Source of the DNA: Neelides folsomi
Lineage: Eukaryota; Arthropoda; Collembola; Neelipleona; Neelidae
Assembly: GCA_034687125.1 (NCBI GenBank)
Contig: JAQGBZ010000111.1
Span: 1 to 64,000, forward strand
DNA: 64,000 bases
Direction: 5' to 3'
Shown: one piece after another, positions 42,601 to 57,600 of the stretch
How positions within the stretch are numbered: the first letter of the stretch is position 1
Layout: every line of letters begins with the position of its first letter
Notes under the pieces: model-generated
The model's database searches: none
What the model saw: the letters and a program-made list of their open reading frames with translations, nothing else
Told to the model about the DNA's origin: nothing
Made by a program: the position numbers and the translations under genes

Positions 42601-45600
42601 TGGTGGGTTTTAATAATACAATAATTTGAACTCAAACTTTGGTTTTTCTCTAACCAAATGCATAAAGGCGTAAAAGTTATTATTTAGTACAATTTCCTTT
42701 CTTCCATCTAAAGGTCAGGATCTTAATTATTATTTTAATAAGAGCCGATGGAGCAATCTGATATATCATGTTTTCCCGGGTATTAGAAACGGGAACAGCT
42801 AAGCATTCGATATATGGGGAAAACTTGATTTGGTCAACTTTCCTTTCTCTTATACTTTTTTATATATACTTATTTCTCTCCCTTTACTATATGTTAACTT
42901 GACCTTTAACTTAATAAGCCTCTATGGCTGATTCTCCCAGCCGTGTATTTACTTTACATCCTTTATCTGAATTATATGGTTAATTAAATGTTTTTGATTC
43001 TCGCAAGGGGCGATTAAACAGGATACATAAATCGTCATTTCATGTATGAATTCTCCAAAAAAGTAATTAAGTGGTTTTCTGTGATTTGAATTCCTAGAAA
43101 TAAGATTTGATTAAACAAGGTAATGGATGTAAATAATGAATACGATTTCTCTTTCAAAGTTATGAGAGTACCTAAATGTATTCATCAACTTTTATACTTC
43201 AAAGACATTGTCAATTTACACAATGATTATTAAAATTGCAGCATTTTCTTAGAATTCTATATTACAATCAAAAGAAACATAAAGAAGCTTTTTAATAAGC
43301 TATTTAATTCAAAGGAAGAAAATTGCTACACTTTTGTCTTCAAACTGAAACTGAAAATTAATTTCTTTCTCATACATAAATATTTACAGTTATTTGTATT
43401 ATAAAAGAACTAATTTTGCTTCATTAATTTTTAATTTAAGTATCGTAATTTTCAAAATTAATTCCAAATACCTTTTACTAAATTGTACAAGGGGATTATC
43501 AAATAAAGACTTGAATAAAACTTGCTTTTTCAAAACATTTTTCATATAATACTTAAATACCATATATTTCAAATTTATTTGAATAGTTAAATAACATAAA
43601 TACTTATTTATGTATCTGTACTTAATACCTAGTACTTATCATATGTACACATAATAGATTTTTCGATAAAATATTTCAGTAAGTACCAACAAATAATTAT
43701 GTAATATGAGTACAGGTATATAACAGTTATACATTGTTCATACTTTCTGATATTTTATATTCTTACTAGTATTTGTACTTTAGAGGAGATTGTTCAGGCA
43801 ATTGAAAGATTGCCTTTAAAAAAGCAGCTTAAAATTGGAATCAAAGGGGAAAAATTAAGAGGATTGGAAAATGAAAGGATTATTATTCTATTTGCTCGCA
43901 CGTTAAAGGAAAGTTACGTAAATACAAGGAGAAGAAGGTTTGGGTCTAGGGGTCCTTGATGGAGGAAGAAAGGAGAGAGAAAGGTTGAGTTGCAAACTTG
44001 CGAAAGCTCGAGTTATTTTGAGTTGAGCTCTCACGAGAACTTCCATGTGGTCTTTCGAGCTACGAGATTTCTTCCAGGGCCTCCACACGAAAATCGGGAT
44101 CGAAAGATCGTCTCTTTCCCTCTCACGATCTTTTTTTTATTGCTAAGCCTATTTGTTGTCCAGACCAATTTCCTCATAGGTTTCTTCGATCAAAAGGCCC
44201 CAGGAAAATAATAATCTAATATATATAAAGTACTATCTATATAGTATGTAGAAATAAATAATATGCATAATAATGATGGAAGCTTTCCTCTTAATTTATT
44301 CAGAATGAATTAAAATTAACGAGGGCAGGGAGGCGGCTCTCGACATTATTCATGAATCATATGGTGATGAGGAGAATTCGGTCCGTGAGCCGAATTTGAA
44401 TCGGGTGAGGAAGGCGAAGGCCCTTCCTCCTACACATTTAATGACACCACGACCCGAAGACTCATCCTCATCGTCACCTCACTTTTTACTCACTCGGTCG
44501 GCTCAGGAGAGTAAAAATAGGTCTTTCTTTTGAAATATATATTTGGCCTCCTTTTTTCTCCGAACAGGAGAAAAAAGGAAAGGTTCGAAGATCCAAAATA
44601 GTTTTCAAAACGAGGGACTCTCCAAATGGAGGGAAAATAGAGAGATGGAGTTTAAAAGAGATTGTGCGCTCTTTGAAATGAAATTCACTTCAGATGGATA
44701 CATAATATTACATGGATACGATATACAGAAGTTATATTATATGTATTAATAGATATAAGAGATATTTTTGAACCGCCGAGCTCAATACCAAAACCGCCTC
44801 GGTTTTTTCTGACCCCTTGTTTCGGATTTGTAGCTGATGGTAGCTTTACATGATTGATGGGAAGTCCATGTTGGTACACAGGACGGCCGTTGACTATTTT
44901 TAAACAGGGTTAACAATGCACACGAACGTGATTTTAAATATAGGACAGGGCAGAATGAGTTTCCTCCAGTGAAGTATTTTTACCTTCGACATCTTCCCTG
45001 TTTACTCCTCTTTGTTCTCTCTATATTTAAGCAAATGAATCAGCGTTATACATACTTACGTAGTAGTAACCTAATTGGACCTCGTTTGACGCATCCAGCT
45101 TTATTTATTCCTAATCACTCCTTTCTGACGGTAAAACCCAATAAAACCAATTGGTTCTAATTCTATCGAGAACATAATGAACCAGATTTATATATTTATA
45201 ACTAATTCCTACCTTAGTATACACAAAAAAGGATTAAAATTGACAAGGGGTTCAAAATCCTCAAAATAATAAAAATTTGGTTGGTCATTGAGCTTTTAAA
45301 CTCTTATAAATAAAAAATGTGGTGGAGGAAGTTCATCTTTGTGATGTTTGATGACCAACGTGAGTTTTCTGACATTTATTTAGAAAAGAGATTATAGAGA
45401 GGGATGATAAATGCCTTCCATCTCCGTCTATTTTTGAGTTTGGGAAGACGCGGAGTGGCTTTCCAGATTTCTCTCTGTGTAGGAAGTTGGTCCTGCATCC
45501 GCGGGTTGGGAGAGATGGGCAGGAATAAAAATAACTTGATGGGAGAAGATCAACAGAAGACTGGCACATTGCTCATGGCATCCCATCCAATCCAAACTCT

Positions 45601-48600
45601 AATTTCAGAAATAGAAGCCATTGGGTTATTTCGGGACAAGATGGGAGGACAGGATTCTCCTCTGGGTGACTCCGTTTTTCTCAATTCTCAATTGAAGGGA
45701 GGGCGAATGTAAAGTGAGTGTGGCTCCGCCGACTTGTCCACCAACAACTCCCCGCACATCCATTCACTCCGGGTTGTGTGAAGTGTGTGAAAGCGGCCGA
45801 CGCTAATCAATACCCTCTTTACAAATACATGGCCCCCTGACAAATAATAGATTTCGATAGAGGCCTCATAGTCAACCAAGTGGGATCAAAATATTAGAGT
45901 TCTTGTCTGTTTGCGAGACACCGAATCACCCACCGAACGACCTCAATGTGACTCGATAGATATCGAATAAAAATCTTCCATCATGCCCTCCGTTCCTCCT
46001 CACATATTTATCTCTATTTGTTCTTTTTGAGCATGTCAACGAAATTGGTGTCTCGAGCGAAGTCTGCCCTCGTGACGCAAAGAGTTACTTATCGTTAGAA
46101 TTGAACAATAAGTCATTTTTATTCTAATGCTAATGTGATCTACCTGAAGTTGCGTTCACGGCCAATTTGCATTCATCGGGTTTGGGAGGGAGTGTGATTT
46201 GTACTTATACTTTGGATCATTATGAATTCCATCCTCCCAGTTACTGGAGTGTGGACGAGATGAGGGGGATATTGGGATGAAGAGTTTGACTCCTACTTCC
46301 TCTAATCACTCTCCTCCTCCTCCTTCAAGATAATTTCCTGCTAAGGAGGACCCCCCGACTCCCTTCACGTCCATCCACTCAAAACTGAAGTTGCCCCTGC
46401 TCCATTACACCACATTTATTATTATTGTCGGTCCTCTCCCCAGAACCAGACGAGGTTTGAACCAGAGAGATCCACCACGGAAGATTATCTACATTGACTC
46501 CTATTGAGAATACCTATAGACCTCTATTAGTAGCCTTGCCGTGAAGTGTGTTAATAATTTAACATTGACTGCCGATAATAATAGGTAACACTGTAACACA
46601 CATGGACACACACAGTGTGACCCTGAAAAGGCTATCGTAATCATAATATACATATTTTACTTGCCTCCTTCAAACCACAAGTTTGGAAGGAGCAAATGAT
46701 ATTTATAAGTCGAGGTTTATTTGAGCCAATTGTTCTCCGCGTTGAGGGAATGTGTCTTATTCAATTCCAATAGAAATCTCTTCCTTGTGGGAAACCTCAG
46801 ACGAACACTTATCTTTTTTCCCTTCCATTTAAATAAAAATTGTCCATTTGGACCAAGTTCGCAGTTTGTAACTATTAAGAACACTTCACCGTTCCCGATT
46901 AGACTTATTTCCTGCCCAATTTGAGCAAATCCGATATCCATATAATTTCGTTGCTTTTCCCTATATTTTTCGCCAAAGGGCTTTCGATTCCTATTTCGCA
47001 AACGACTCCTCAACTTTGGAATTCAATATTTATAACTTCGTTTAACTCCCTGTGGTTCCGCTCATTTTGAAGTTCGAAAAGCTATCAAATCATCCGAGGA
47101 ATCAATAGGTTTGTGCTGTGCGAGCAAATGGAAAATTAACTTTAAACTCGATTCAGCGGAATTGATTCAAACTAGGAGAAATATTGTTCGAAGGATGACT
47201 AAACACATTTAATCAAATACGAATTTGGGATTCATCGCCCATTGCAAGAATTTGTGAGTTCGATGGATTTAAATTTGAGGCGTGAAATTGAGTTTGAAAA
47301 TGTGAAAATCAAATTTCGGGTTCATGTGGTAGTGATGTGTTGAACAATTTTATTTATTCGCTCTCGAATAAAACATCAGTTTAATGGGGATTGAAAGTGA
47401 TATTATTATGCTGAAGCAAATGCCTCAGAATATACACAACTGCGGTTTGGGTATGTTTTTAATTTGATAAATATTTTTATCTTCTACTGACTCATGTTTT
47501 TAAATATTAAGTAATGTAAAATGTCTAGAATGAATTTTTAGGAATCCATTTATAGTCTCTCTTGTCATAATAAATATTAATATTGCATTGGTGCAGAGTT
47601 TACAATGGATTTACTTGCAAAATCCACCTCTCAGATTGGCTGCAATTTCTCCATAGGTTATTTGCTTGGATTAGTATCGGCTATATTTGACAAATTGAAT
47701 ATCAAATTATTTATTACTATTCAAATACATATTTAAATTGGGCTATTATTAGTGCATTTAAAAGCTTATCTTGTGGTCAGATAAAAGTTGTTGAATAAGC
47801 CAATGGTTATTTTCACCATTATAAATTTATAATTGGTAGAATACAAAGTACTATTCTTGATAAATACCCGATTTTATATAATTCTAAACTATTATAACAC
47901 TAATAAGCATTTTAAACCATTTATTCATCATACAAATATTTATAATCATGTTTACGTAAAACTATTTAGTAGAACACTGAACAGATTAAATAATATTTAT
48001 TATAACAGGTAATACTTACACATGATTAGATATTATGTTTAATATATAAAATAGAATGTAATACATGTAATGTATAATGTATCGACATATTCTTATGTAA
48101 ATTAAATGAAAAGTTAATGGAGAATGTGCTTTGCCCAAGGTGTATTAAACATTGGACTTTCTTTTGTAAATTTCCATTCTCTGTAATTATGCAAGATGAT
48201 GATTATAAATTTAAATATAACAAGGGAGTGTCTGGCTCTTCATCTGCAAGGTAGAACAAATACACATACAACAAATACCTGATGTTGATAACAATTCATT
48301 GTTCACCATACGATTTAATGGTAGTTCAGATGATGTGATTTACAATATGTAATATTTTCATGTGACAGAATTCGAACACTCCAATAAAACACCTACTAAA
48401 TATATACATGTATAGTAAATAGTTGATACAATACTTTACATGCAATTATCAATTATCAGTATACTACCTACATATTATTCTCGTAACATAATCTAATTTG
48501 AACAGATGGTTTATTAAATAGCAACGCACAAAAATGCTTTTAAAAATATCTCAATTTTTTATCGATTTTTTCTCATTGAATATGTATTTGTATGTACTGA

Positions 48601-51600
48601 GCATGTACTTTTAAGTATGTATCAAAAAGTTTGTCAAAGGAAAACCACAACAAAAGTTTTTAAAAATTCATACAAACTTGTAAGAATAAACCTGTATAGT
48701 TTGTGTTAATATTTATTAAATTCATATTTTGAAAATCAGTTCCATTTAACTCATTTATAATTGGTCGAGTAAAAAGTAAACGACAAATGTTTTGGATTTA
48801 TTTTGGATATTTTAATCAATAAAGCAAGTTATTCATTTACTTAATTTTAAGAACTCTTTTTTAAGAATCAGTCGACCAATAAGCACGTTTGAAAACAGGC
48901 TTAAACACACTAACGATGCTTATCAAATCGAACTCTACATGAACAAAGTTAATTCTTATTATTTGTGAGTTGGTCTTGAGCTTTAAACTAAATAGATATT
49001 TACGTATCAGTAGTTAGATGGAGGATTTCCAGGAAATTGACAAAGTCCGGAATACACATGTATTTACTCATTTAAAACTAGTCTTTGCAATTTAAAGAGA
49101 TCATCAATAAATTTGTAGCCCAGATGTATTCAAGACGAGTCATTATAAGAAATTGGAAATGGAATAAGTATAATAAACATATTATTGTGTTTTTCGGATC
49201 AAGGAGATTGACCCCTTCTAATATTAACTCTCAAGAGCTTTCCATTACGCAACGACTATTTACCAGCGTAAACATGCATCTCTTCTTGATGTGTGTAACA
49301 GTTTAATATCAGCCATGCATAATAATTTATCATTAATCATGTTATAAGTATAGTTCGGTCTAGTTCCTTTATATTTACTATTTGGCTAAGCTACATTCTC
49401 AATACATAGTAAATATCAGTATTGCTACATATGACCAAAACTGATAATGTTTATATTGGACATATAGCTTGATTGGTGTTCTGAACTGAGATTTGTATAA
49501 CGGCACAACTATTTATTAAAACAGCTTAATAATCTTTGGATGATTGTATAAATTCAACACTCAACTGATCCAGGTAGTTTATTATTATTTTGCTACAACA
49601 TAAATGTAAGTAAAACACTAATCATGAATTAATGAAAACATACGGCCGTTTTTGGATGTCAGATCTGTTTACTAAACTATTAACACACAATTGATAATTT
49701 AATTAAATATTCGCGTTATTTCTTCTTAATGATATCTCATGCTGCTAAAATTAACCCCACAACAATTCAAGTTTTCCTTCCTTATTCTTTTTATTCTTTT
49801 TAACATTCCTACCAAAGTGCCAAGGAATAGGTTTAATAAACTTGCAAATATACCTATAAGTGTAATAAATTGGAATTTATTTATCTGAACAATCATAATG
49901 TGAATGGTTTCTTACATTTACTATTACCATAAGCTGATACCTTGATTATAAATGATCAAATGATAAGGAATACGCCAGTTCAACTCGGCTTTAGTCAAAA
50001 TTTTGGCACGAATAGGATTTTTAGTATATTTTGAGATCAGCTCAGTGAGGTCAGCGCAGCATGCAAGTCCTTCAAACTGAGAAATCCCTACGTTAGTTCT
50101 CTTTTCATTTTAATATACTCAACAAGACCAAGGAAATTTTCCTCCTTTACTATTTTCATCGGGCACTAAATGGGGTTTATCATTGGGTTTCCCAAAGTTT
50201 CACTGACGTGGTTTTTTTAATTCTGTCCCAATTCAACAAAATACTTTAAAACATTGTCGTTTTGGGTGGAAAGTACTCATGCAGATTCAAGAACAAGTTG
50301 AAAGCAGCGGTACGTTATTACATATTTAATTTATAGCATAATGTATTAATTATATTATATTAGTTTTTGAAGAGCTTCTGTGATCGGACATTTATATAAA
50401 TAACATATAATAAATACTAAATTATACCTACTGATATACTACAGTATATATTACATATTATGTTGTAATTTATTTTATTTTATTGAGTGCAAGATATATT
50501 TAATTACATGTTATTCATTATAAATAATAGCCTTTTCGTTGAGGATAAAAATTTAGTTTTATTTCATCGAAAGTATTTATGTAATATTTAAGTATCAACA
50601 ACTCATTCTTAAAAATTATATTCATCGATAAAAATAGTTTATAAATATTTGTATTAAGATAGGTTCTTAAATGAAAAGTAATTTTGTGTATTATTTGTAT
50701 GATTGATTTTTAAAAAAGATTCATGTGTGCAGATTAAGTTATCTAACTCAAATGCTTATCATTTATCATGAATCACGAAGAATAAAGCGAAAAAAAGAAT
50801 GCTCACTCACTCACTGTTTAACTACAATTCATAATAATAAACCCAACTAATAACACTAATAAATAAAATAAATATCTAAATACTCTCGAGAATATGATAT
50901 ATATTCTCACTCACTCAGTGATACATATTCTATAGTATATATTATATTCTATTTAGTCATGTCATTAGCATATCCTTTAAAAATTACACAAACCCCCTAA
51001 ATATCATTACATAATTACATGCATACAAATACTTACATTTAGTTATGCGAAAAATATTACGAAATGTATCAAGTGGCAAAGAGGCAAAGGTGTTTACGTA
51101 CCAGAATCATTTGCAAATACAGTACTATATACTACAGTATAATAATATATTGGATATACTATTGACGAGAAAAATGAGAATACGCAGAGAATATATTCTA
51201 TATATTTGTATATCTGTATCTACTTATGTTTAGGTCTAACTTGAAATAAAGCACAACAAAGATAGGTCAGGTTAGAGAACATTTATTAATAGAACGTGAT
51301 AAGTTATCACTCGATTTGAATAAGCGGACACATTGTTAAAATTATGAATACAGGATGTGGGTTCAGGGAGATTCTCTTGAGAATCCGGCTCATCTCTCTG
51401 GCCCATGTGCGCATAATGAATATTTGCTAATATTCGTCTGACGACGACACATAATAAATATGACTCTGGGTGGAGCGTGGAAGGAGTCTGTGGAATTGTA
51501 AATTTTCTCGAGCACCCTAAGCACATAATATTTTAGCATTTAGAAGTGTCATGAAGCGGAACTATTGCAAAAGTGTTCATTAAATAGGAAATGTACTTTA

Positions 51601-54600
51601 TTAAAATCCCACAAGTGTCATATTAAAATACAATCAACAATCTATTTTTTAAAAAGTTAATTAAATACAATTTAAATTACTCTAAAGATGCACCTATAAT
51701 TTTTTGAAAAAAATACACAAATGGTGATAGTGAATTAATATCATTGTGATTTTTTTGCAGAGATTCGGGGGGAGTCATCAGAGGCTAATACTGGGCCTGG
51801 TGGGAATGCAATTTTGCTCCGTCGTGTGGTGGTGAATGAGACAAACGGTTCTTCGATGAATGGAGTAATTCCGTGCAATTCTGATTTTCCAATGATGGAC
51901 CCCCTTCTTCAAGATCATGCGTTCCAACAACAACTTATTCAGGTATGGAAGTTAAATTAGCTTTAATCTCTCAGCTCCCATTCTTCCCTCCCTAAGAATA
52001 GAAATGTGCCATTCTCACCATTGGGAGAAGCATATAATTTATTTAAGAATTGGGATTTGGAACTTAAACGTTCTCTTTAGCATCTCTCTCCATTTCCACA
52101 CAATGGGTAATGAGGATGGAAATATGATTTAAATTTGTTCTTTAATTTACAGCTAAAGCAAGAACAAGAACTTCAGCATCAGATGCTCTTGCAACGCTAC
52201 CAAGCTCAGAGGCAACAATTGGCCCAAGCTCATGAGAAACAGTTGCAGCAGAGACTGAAGGTAATTGTACGTCATCCAAATTTTTTCTACTTGTTTTTCA
52301 ACTCTCTTCTCTTTCTCTATTAATAGCGAAACAATTATCGGGAAACTTATTGCCATCCCTAAGAATAGATAGACGATGAAAAGTCTCACCCAAATGTTCA
52401 TAAATATGGCTATTTTCTTTCATGATAAGAATGATAACCAAAGGTGTATTTATAATATGAAATCATATCTCATACTGTATAAGTATCTACATTCATTAAA
52501 TTCATATCATAAATTCATAATCAATGACTAGAGTCTTTGTATTTAAATCCTTATTATAAAATAAATTCATATCTATCATTAGTTAATGGATTCATCATCA
52601 AATACATTTCAATTATTGTGTGATCAAAGGAGATTTTAAATGGAGCTCTAAGTACCCTTTGAGTTATAAACACCAGAATAGATTGAGATAATATGCTAAT
52701 ACTTACCCTTAAGAGAGCCAGATGGATAGTTAGAGAGAATTAGTTGAACGGAGGAGACCTCCTTTTCTGAACCAGAATGATTTGTCGAATGTCTTTATAA
52801 TTTAGAGTAAAATGCGAAGGTTATTGGTGAAAAATTCCATTTATTTCTCTCAACGAAGGAAAATGGTTTCAATTCCTCCCTCGTGTTTTCACTTCCCTTC
52901 CTGTGTATCATAATAAATATATATGCTAAAATTTCTTAAAATGCATGAGGCTGAAACAATGGGTTTAAAGGCCGGAGAAGAAATGTTTTCCTCGTATTCA
53001 AATCCTTAATGTATTCAAAGGCATATATCTCTATCTGAAGGATATAACCAGTTATATAGGTTTTGCAGTATAGACAAACGAAGTTTGCAGACAGACTCAC
53101 ATAAATATAATACAAATACATTGGAGAAAACGCTCACTTGTTCGCCGTTGGTTTTTGTAGCTGCCGTGGTCGTTTATTTTAATATTTGATCTTGAGCTTG
53201 TTTCCTCCTCTCAGAGATTCTCTTCGAGGTTTAGCTTTGAAACTAAAGACCCTTTTGAAAGTCCTTGAGGAAGGAAAATTGATTGAATAACACATTACCG
53301 AGAAATTTTTCATTTGGGTTACGGAATTTAGATGGGGAGATTACTCGAGTACTAACTTCGTTACTTATTTGCTTTTCATGAAATTAGGTTTGCGTTCAGT
53401 AATACATAATTGCCATTCCTATACAAATACGAAGTTTCTTTCAAGGAAACCGAATTTTCCCTCTGTGGTTCTATAACACTGAGCCCTAATGACAGTTGAG
53501 TAGATAAATAGGTATGTAATACATATTATTATTAATGTGTAGGTAGGTATACAAACTCTTAAATTGATATTGGCTTGTTTATATTCCCTTATTTAAATGT
53601 TGCGTGTAAGCAATTGGGGCTAAATAACATATTACATAAAATATATTTGTACTATCCAAATTAAATGACACATGAAAGATTTAACTTTAACATTGACATT
53701 TGCTATCATATTTTAACCAAGTTCATTTGTGGTTTGTTCTATCATAAAACTATAAAATTTATTTCTTTATAATGAAGCAAATTGAAAACCTTAATAATAA
53801 TATAAAATTATTTAATAATATCAATAATTTAATGCATAATAAAATAGAATTAATATCAGCTAGTGTCTTCAAACTTTGATAATTTGCCATTTTTCCATAC
53901 ACTCCCAGTGTAATGATAGTGAAAATGGATGTTGTAAAAATTGGCGAGTGATGATGTGATGATATGATGAATCTTCCCTTTCAAGTTCTAAGCTACGTTT
54001 GGTGCAACACATGAGTATATTTATATTTAGTAGAGATATTAGATATAATATATCTACTACTTATGCCTACATACACATATACTCACAATGATAGACTTGT
54101 CACTAATGCCATTCTTAACAGTTCTGAAAATAGCATGTGTTCCAAGGTTGCGGTGGATGGCGTACCACCAATATCCTCGCCCTCTTCTCATATCTTCCAC
54201 ATCATAATAAGATCCCATATGGCGGAAAAGAAAATTCTATTAATATGCACCCTCTATCTGTTCCCTACTCCTCAGTCAATACAGAACATCACCATTAGCA
54301 TTCTTTAATGCACTCTAAAGACCTCATTGGAGTCGTTTTTTGTTGAAATAATATTACTCCAACAGCATGAGGCTACGAATAATGGGATATAACTAATATA
54401 GAATTTTGTAAATGGGCACATTAGACTTTAGGTCGATTGAGAGATGTTCAATTTATATTAGCAATTTACATATTATTTATAATTTCTAGTTTCATTTAAT
54501 TTAAATTCTCAACTTGAATTGCTACCAAATGATGATTTTATGATTTTTGTTCGTAGGCATCCGTTTTATGGAAAATATATTAAAAGCAAATGGTTGATAC

Positions 54601-57600
54601 TTGTTTGCAACAATTTTCCATTCAAGATCAGCCATATTTAATGCACCAGTGGAAATAATACAATTATTTACTGGTGGTTTAATCACGTTTGAATTACTAT
54701 TGATTTTTATAATGTGCTTTCACCATTAGCAAATACATACGTCTGTATATGGTATGTTACTCTACATTCTTACTATTTACTTTGTATATATAAGATATAT
54801 TAACTTCTTCTTACGCTATGATTCTTATGAAACTTAAAACAATTATTAGTTTATTATCTTCAAATATTATAATGATTTCTACATCATTTAAATTCGACAC
54901 GCTTCTTTTAATTGTTTTCTCTTCTTTGAATGCCAATAAAATGAGGAAAGTGTATGATTATGTAATATTTATTACTCATTTAGCTAATATTGAGGGAATA
55001 TATGGAAGTTGAAGTTGAGTGAAAGTTTAGTTTCAAGGGGTAAATCGAGTTTCTCTACCATTTCCGTTTATAATCTCTCCCATGATTCTTCCCCATAGGT
55101 TTGAAGATTAGAGGATTTCCTTTGGAAGTCCTAGGAACAAATAGGGAACCGTTTGCGAATATTGTTGACCTATTCACTTCTCCTAAATGTATGTAGGAAG
55201 GGAGAAAATGTAAATGCGCAAAGGGAGCTCAGGGCTTCCTCGTCGTTTTAGGGAAAGTTAGCATGAGAATGGCTTGACCTTAATAAAATGGAGGCAAGTC
55301 TATTTATAGAATAGCTTAGATTACACGCGGATCGATGAACGTTCATATCACGACTCCCGACTTGAGAATAAATAAAAATCGGGGTTTCCATTCAATTACG
55401 TCTTCTTACTCTCATGGCCTCCAAGTATAACCCTTCTTGAATATTTGATCACCAAATGGATCCTTATTGTAAATATTTCCGCAAAAATTGCTCACTCAAC
55501 CCATTTGCTTATCAACTTTTATTATTATTTATCTAGTCTTAATCATATTGAATTGGTAAAACAAGGTCCACTTGTCATGTATTCAAAGTCAAACGCGTAT
55601 TTACATGCAACTTTTGGTTGATCATTCCTCTATTTTTATTTATTTTCCTTATAATAATTTATAATTCCAAATAATGCAATTTGGAAAAGGGTTCGTAATG
55701 TGACATTTGTTTTTAGTAAACATGATTTATTATTATTTACTACATTATTGATGATAATGACCTCGATATAAAGATATGAGAATTATGTTAAAAATAAGAT
55801 TTAATTCTAATAAAATATTTTAATATTACAGATATTATATAAATATACCTATATGTTATAATATGTTTATGTCGCAAGCAGCAAGTAAAGTGAAATGTCA
55901 GATTTTGAGAACGTCTTATGATATTCTTTTGCGCCGAAACGACTAGTTTAGAACTTGAGACTATCAAAGTTGAGCATTATTACTAAGAATAGAACCCGAA
56001 AAGTTTAGGAAATGAAACCTGGATGTTTCGATGGCCGGGTTTTCTCCTAATCGATATGGTGTTAAGGACTATCGCGTAAACCTTCTCGTACATATTATAA
56101 CGCTATAAAACTATGCAGTTACATTAATTTTGGATATTCAATATGACCTTCATTTCTTGTCCTAGATTTTCCTCTGCTAATTGTCCGTCCATTTTCTCTT
56201 CAACAATTAATCTCATGTGCAATTAATAATGTTAATTTAAAGGAGTATTTTTATAATTATATCATTGAATATCATTTTCAACTTTCTACCTAATAACTTT
56301 AACTTTCACAAGTTTTGATTTATGTTATCTTTCGTTATTTCATATTTTAATTTATGAAATTTGTTGGTTCCAACCACAATGTATTTAAGATACGTTCTTA
56401 CATAACATCGTTATGTACACTATAATGTACGTATTTATTTAGTATTGTAAAATAACAAAAATATTTATTACAATACAAGTGTAACATGTCTTATGTAGTG
56501 TAAATATTCTACAGAGAAAAATATGAGTAAATTGAAAGTTGGTAATAAATATTTTGAGATTTTATCAAAGTAATTTGAAAGCTTTTTAGGTTTCAAGAGT
56601 CTTATGATATTATATTACGTATTTGAGTAGTCTTTGAGATTTTAATGTGTGCAGTATTCTATAGTATGGGAAGGATATCTTACATTTATCAATAAAATTC
56701 ATTTTCTTTCTCCGTATTACACATCTGTAGAACGTTACTTACGTATCGAGGTCTTCTTTTTATTTGTTGAGTTTTTTTATCCAGATGACTATAATAGTAT
56801 TTATAAGATAGGTACTCATAATAGTTAATAACGTACTAAAGCAACTTCAAGCTCTCGATTCAATCTCGTCCATTACTCGAAATATCTACTTTTGGTAATA
56901 ATACCGTCTTCTTACTTAAATCTATAATTCATATACCCACTTCAACTTATCCGTCTCAAAAGGATGAGATTTGCAAAAAGAAATCTAATATATTTTTTCT
57001 CGAAATGAAATTGAAAAGAGAAAGACAAAAGGGATCGATACGTTTTTTCTCTTTTTGGCATAAAAAAGGCTTTGTTAATTATCCGAACTTCCGAGAAAAG
57101 TCCCAAACCTTCAGAGGTTTCCCAAAAGAAAACATTTTAGCTCAACATATCAGCATTAGCTTACTTCATTAAAATCTCCTTGAATTAACTTTCCTACTGT
57201 TCTTATTCTACATATTTCATTAATGAAACTTTTAATCAAGTGAAAGTAACATACCTTTCAAATTATATAACATTTATTATCTTATATTTAGAAATTATCA
57301 ATCTACTATTTATTAACTACAGGTAAATGAGAATTCATATAATATATCTAGATACATAATAAGTAAATTCGAGTCATTTTGGTATACTACTCATTTTGAT
57401 CAAACGAACAAATATTATTGAATCCTCATTGAATTGCAGCGTTGTTTTTATTATACCATACATACCTTGGGTTTTTTATTGCATATACCAATTTCTAAGA
57501 AAACTCATTAGTTTTATTGACAATGAAAGTCTGTTAGATCTCATAAATTGAAAAGCTTCCCATTTCCTATATAACACTACTTTATGTAAACGGACGCTTT

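Noticed and set aside
45404-45712. 102-residue ORF in HDAC4 intron 1
   Set aside because: No family resemblance and no supporting splice sites. It falls in a less AT-rich island with another ORF on the opposite strand.
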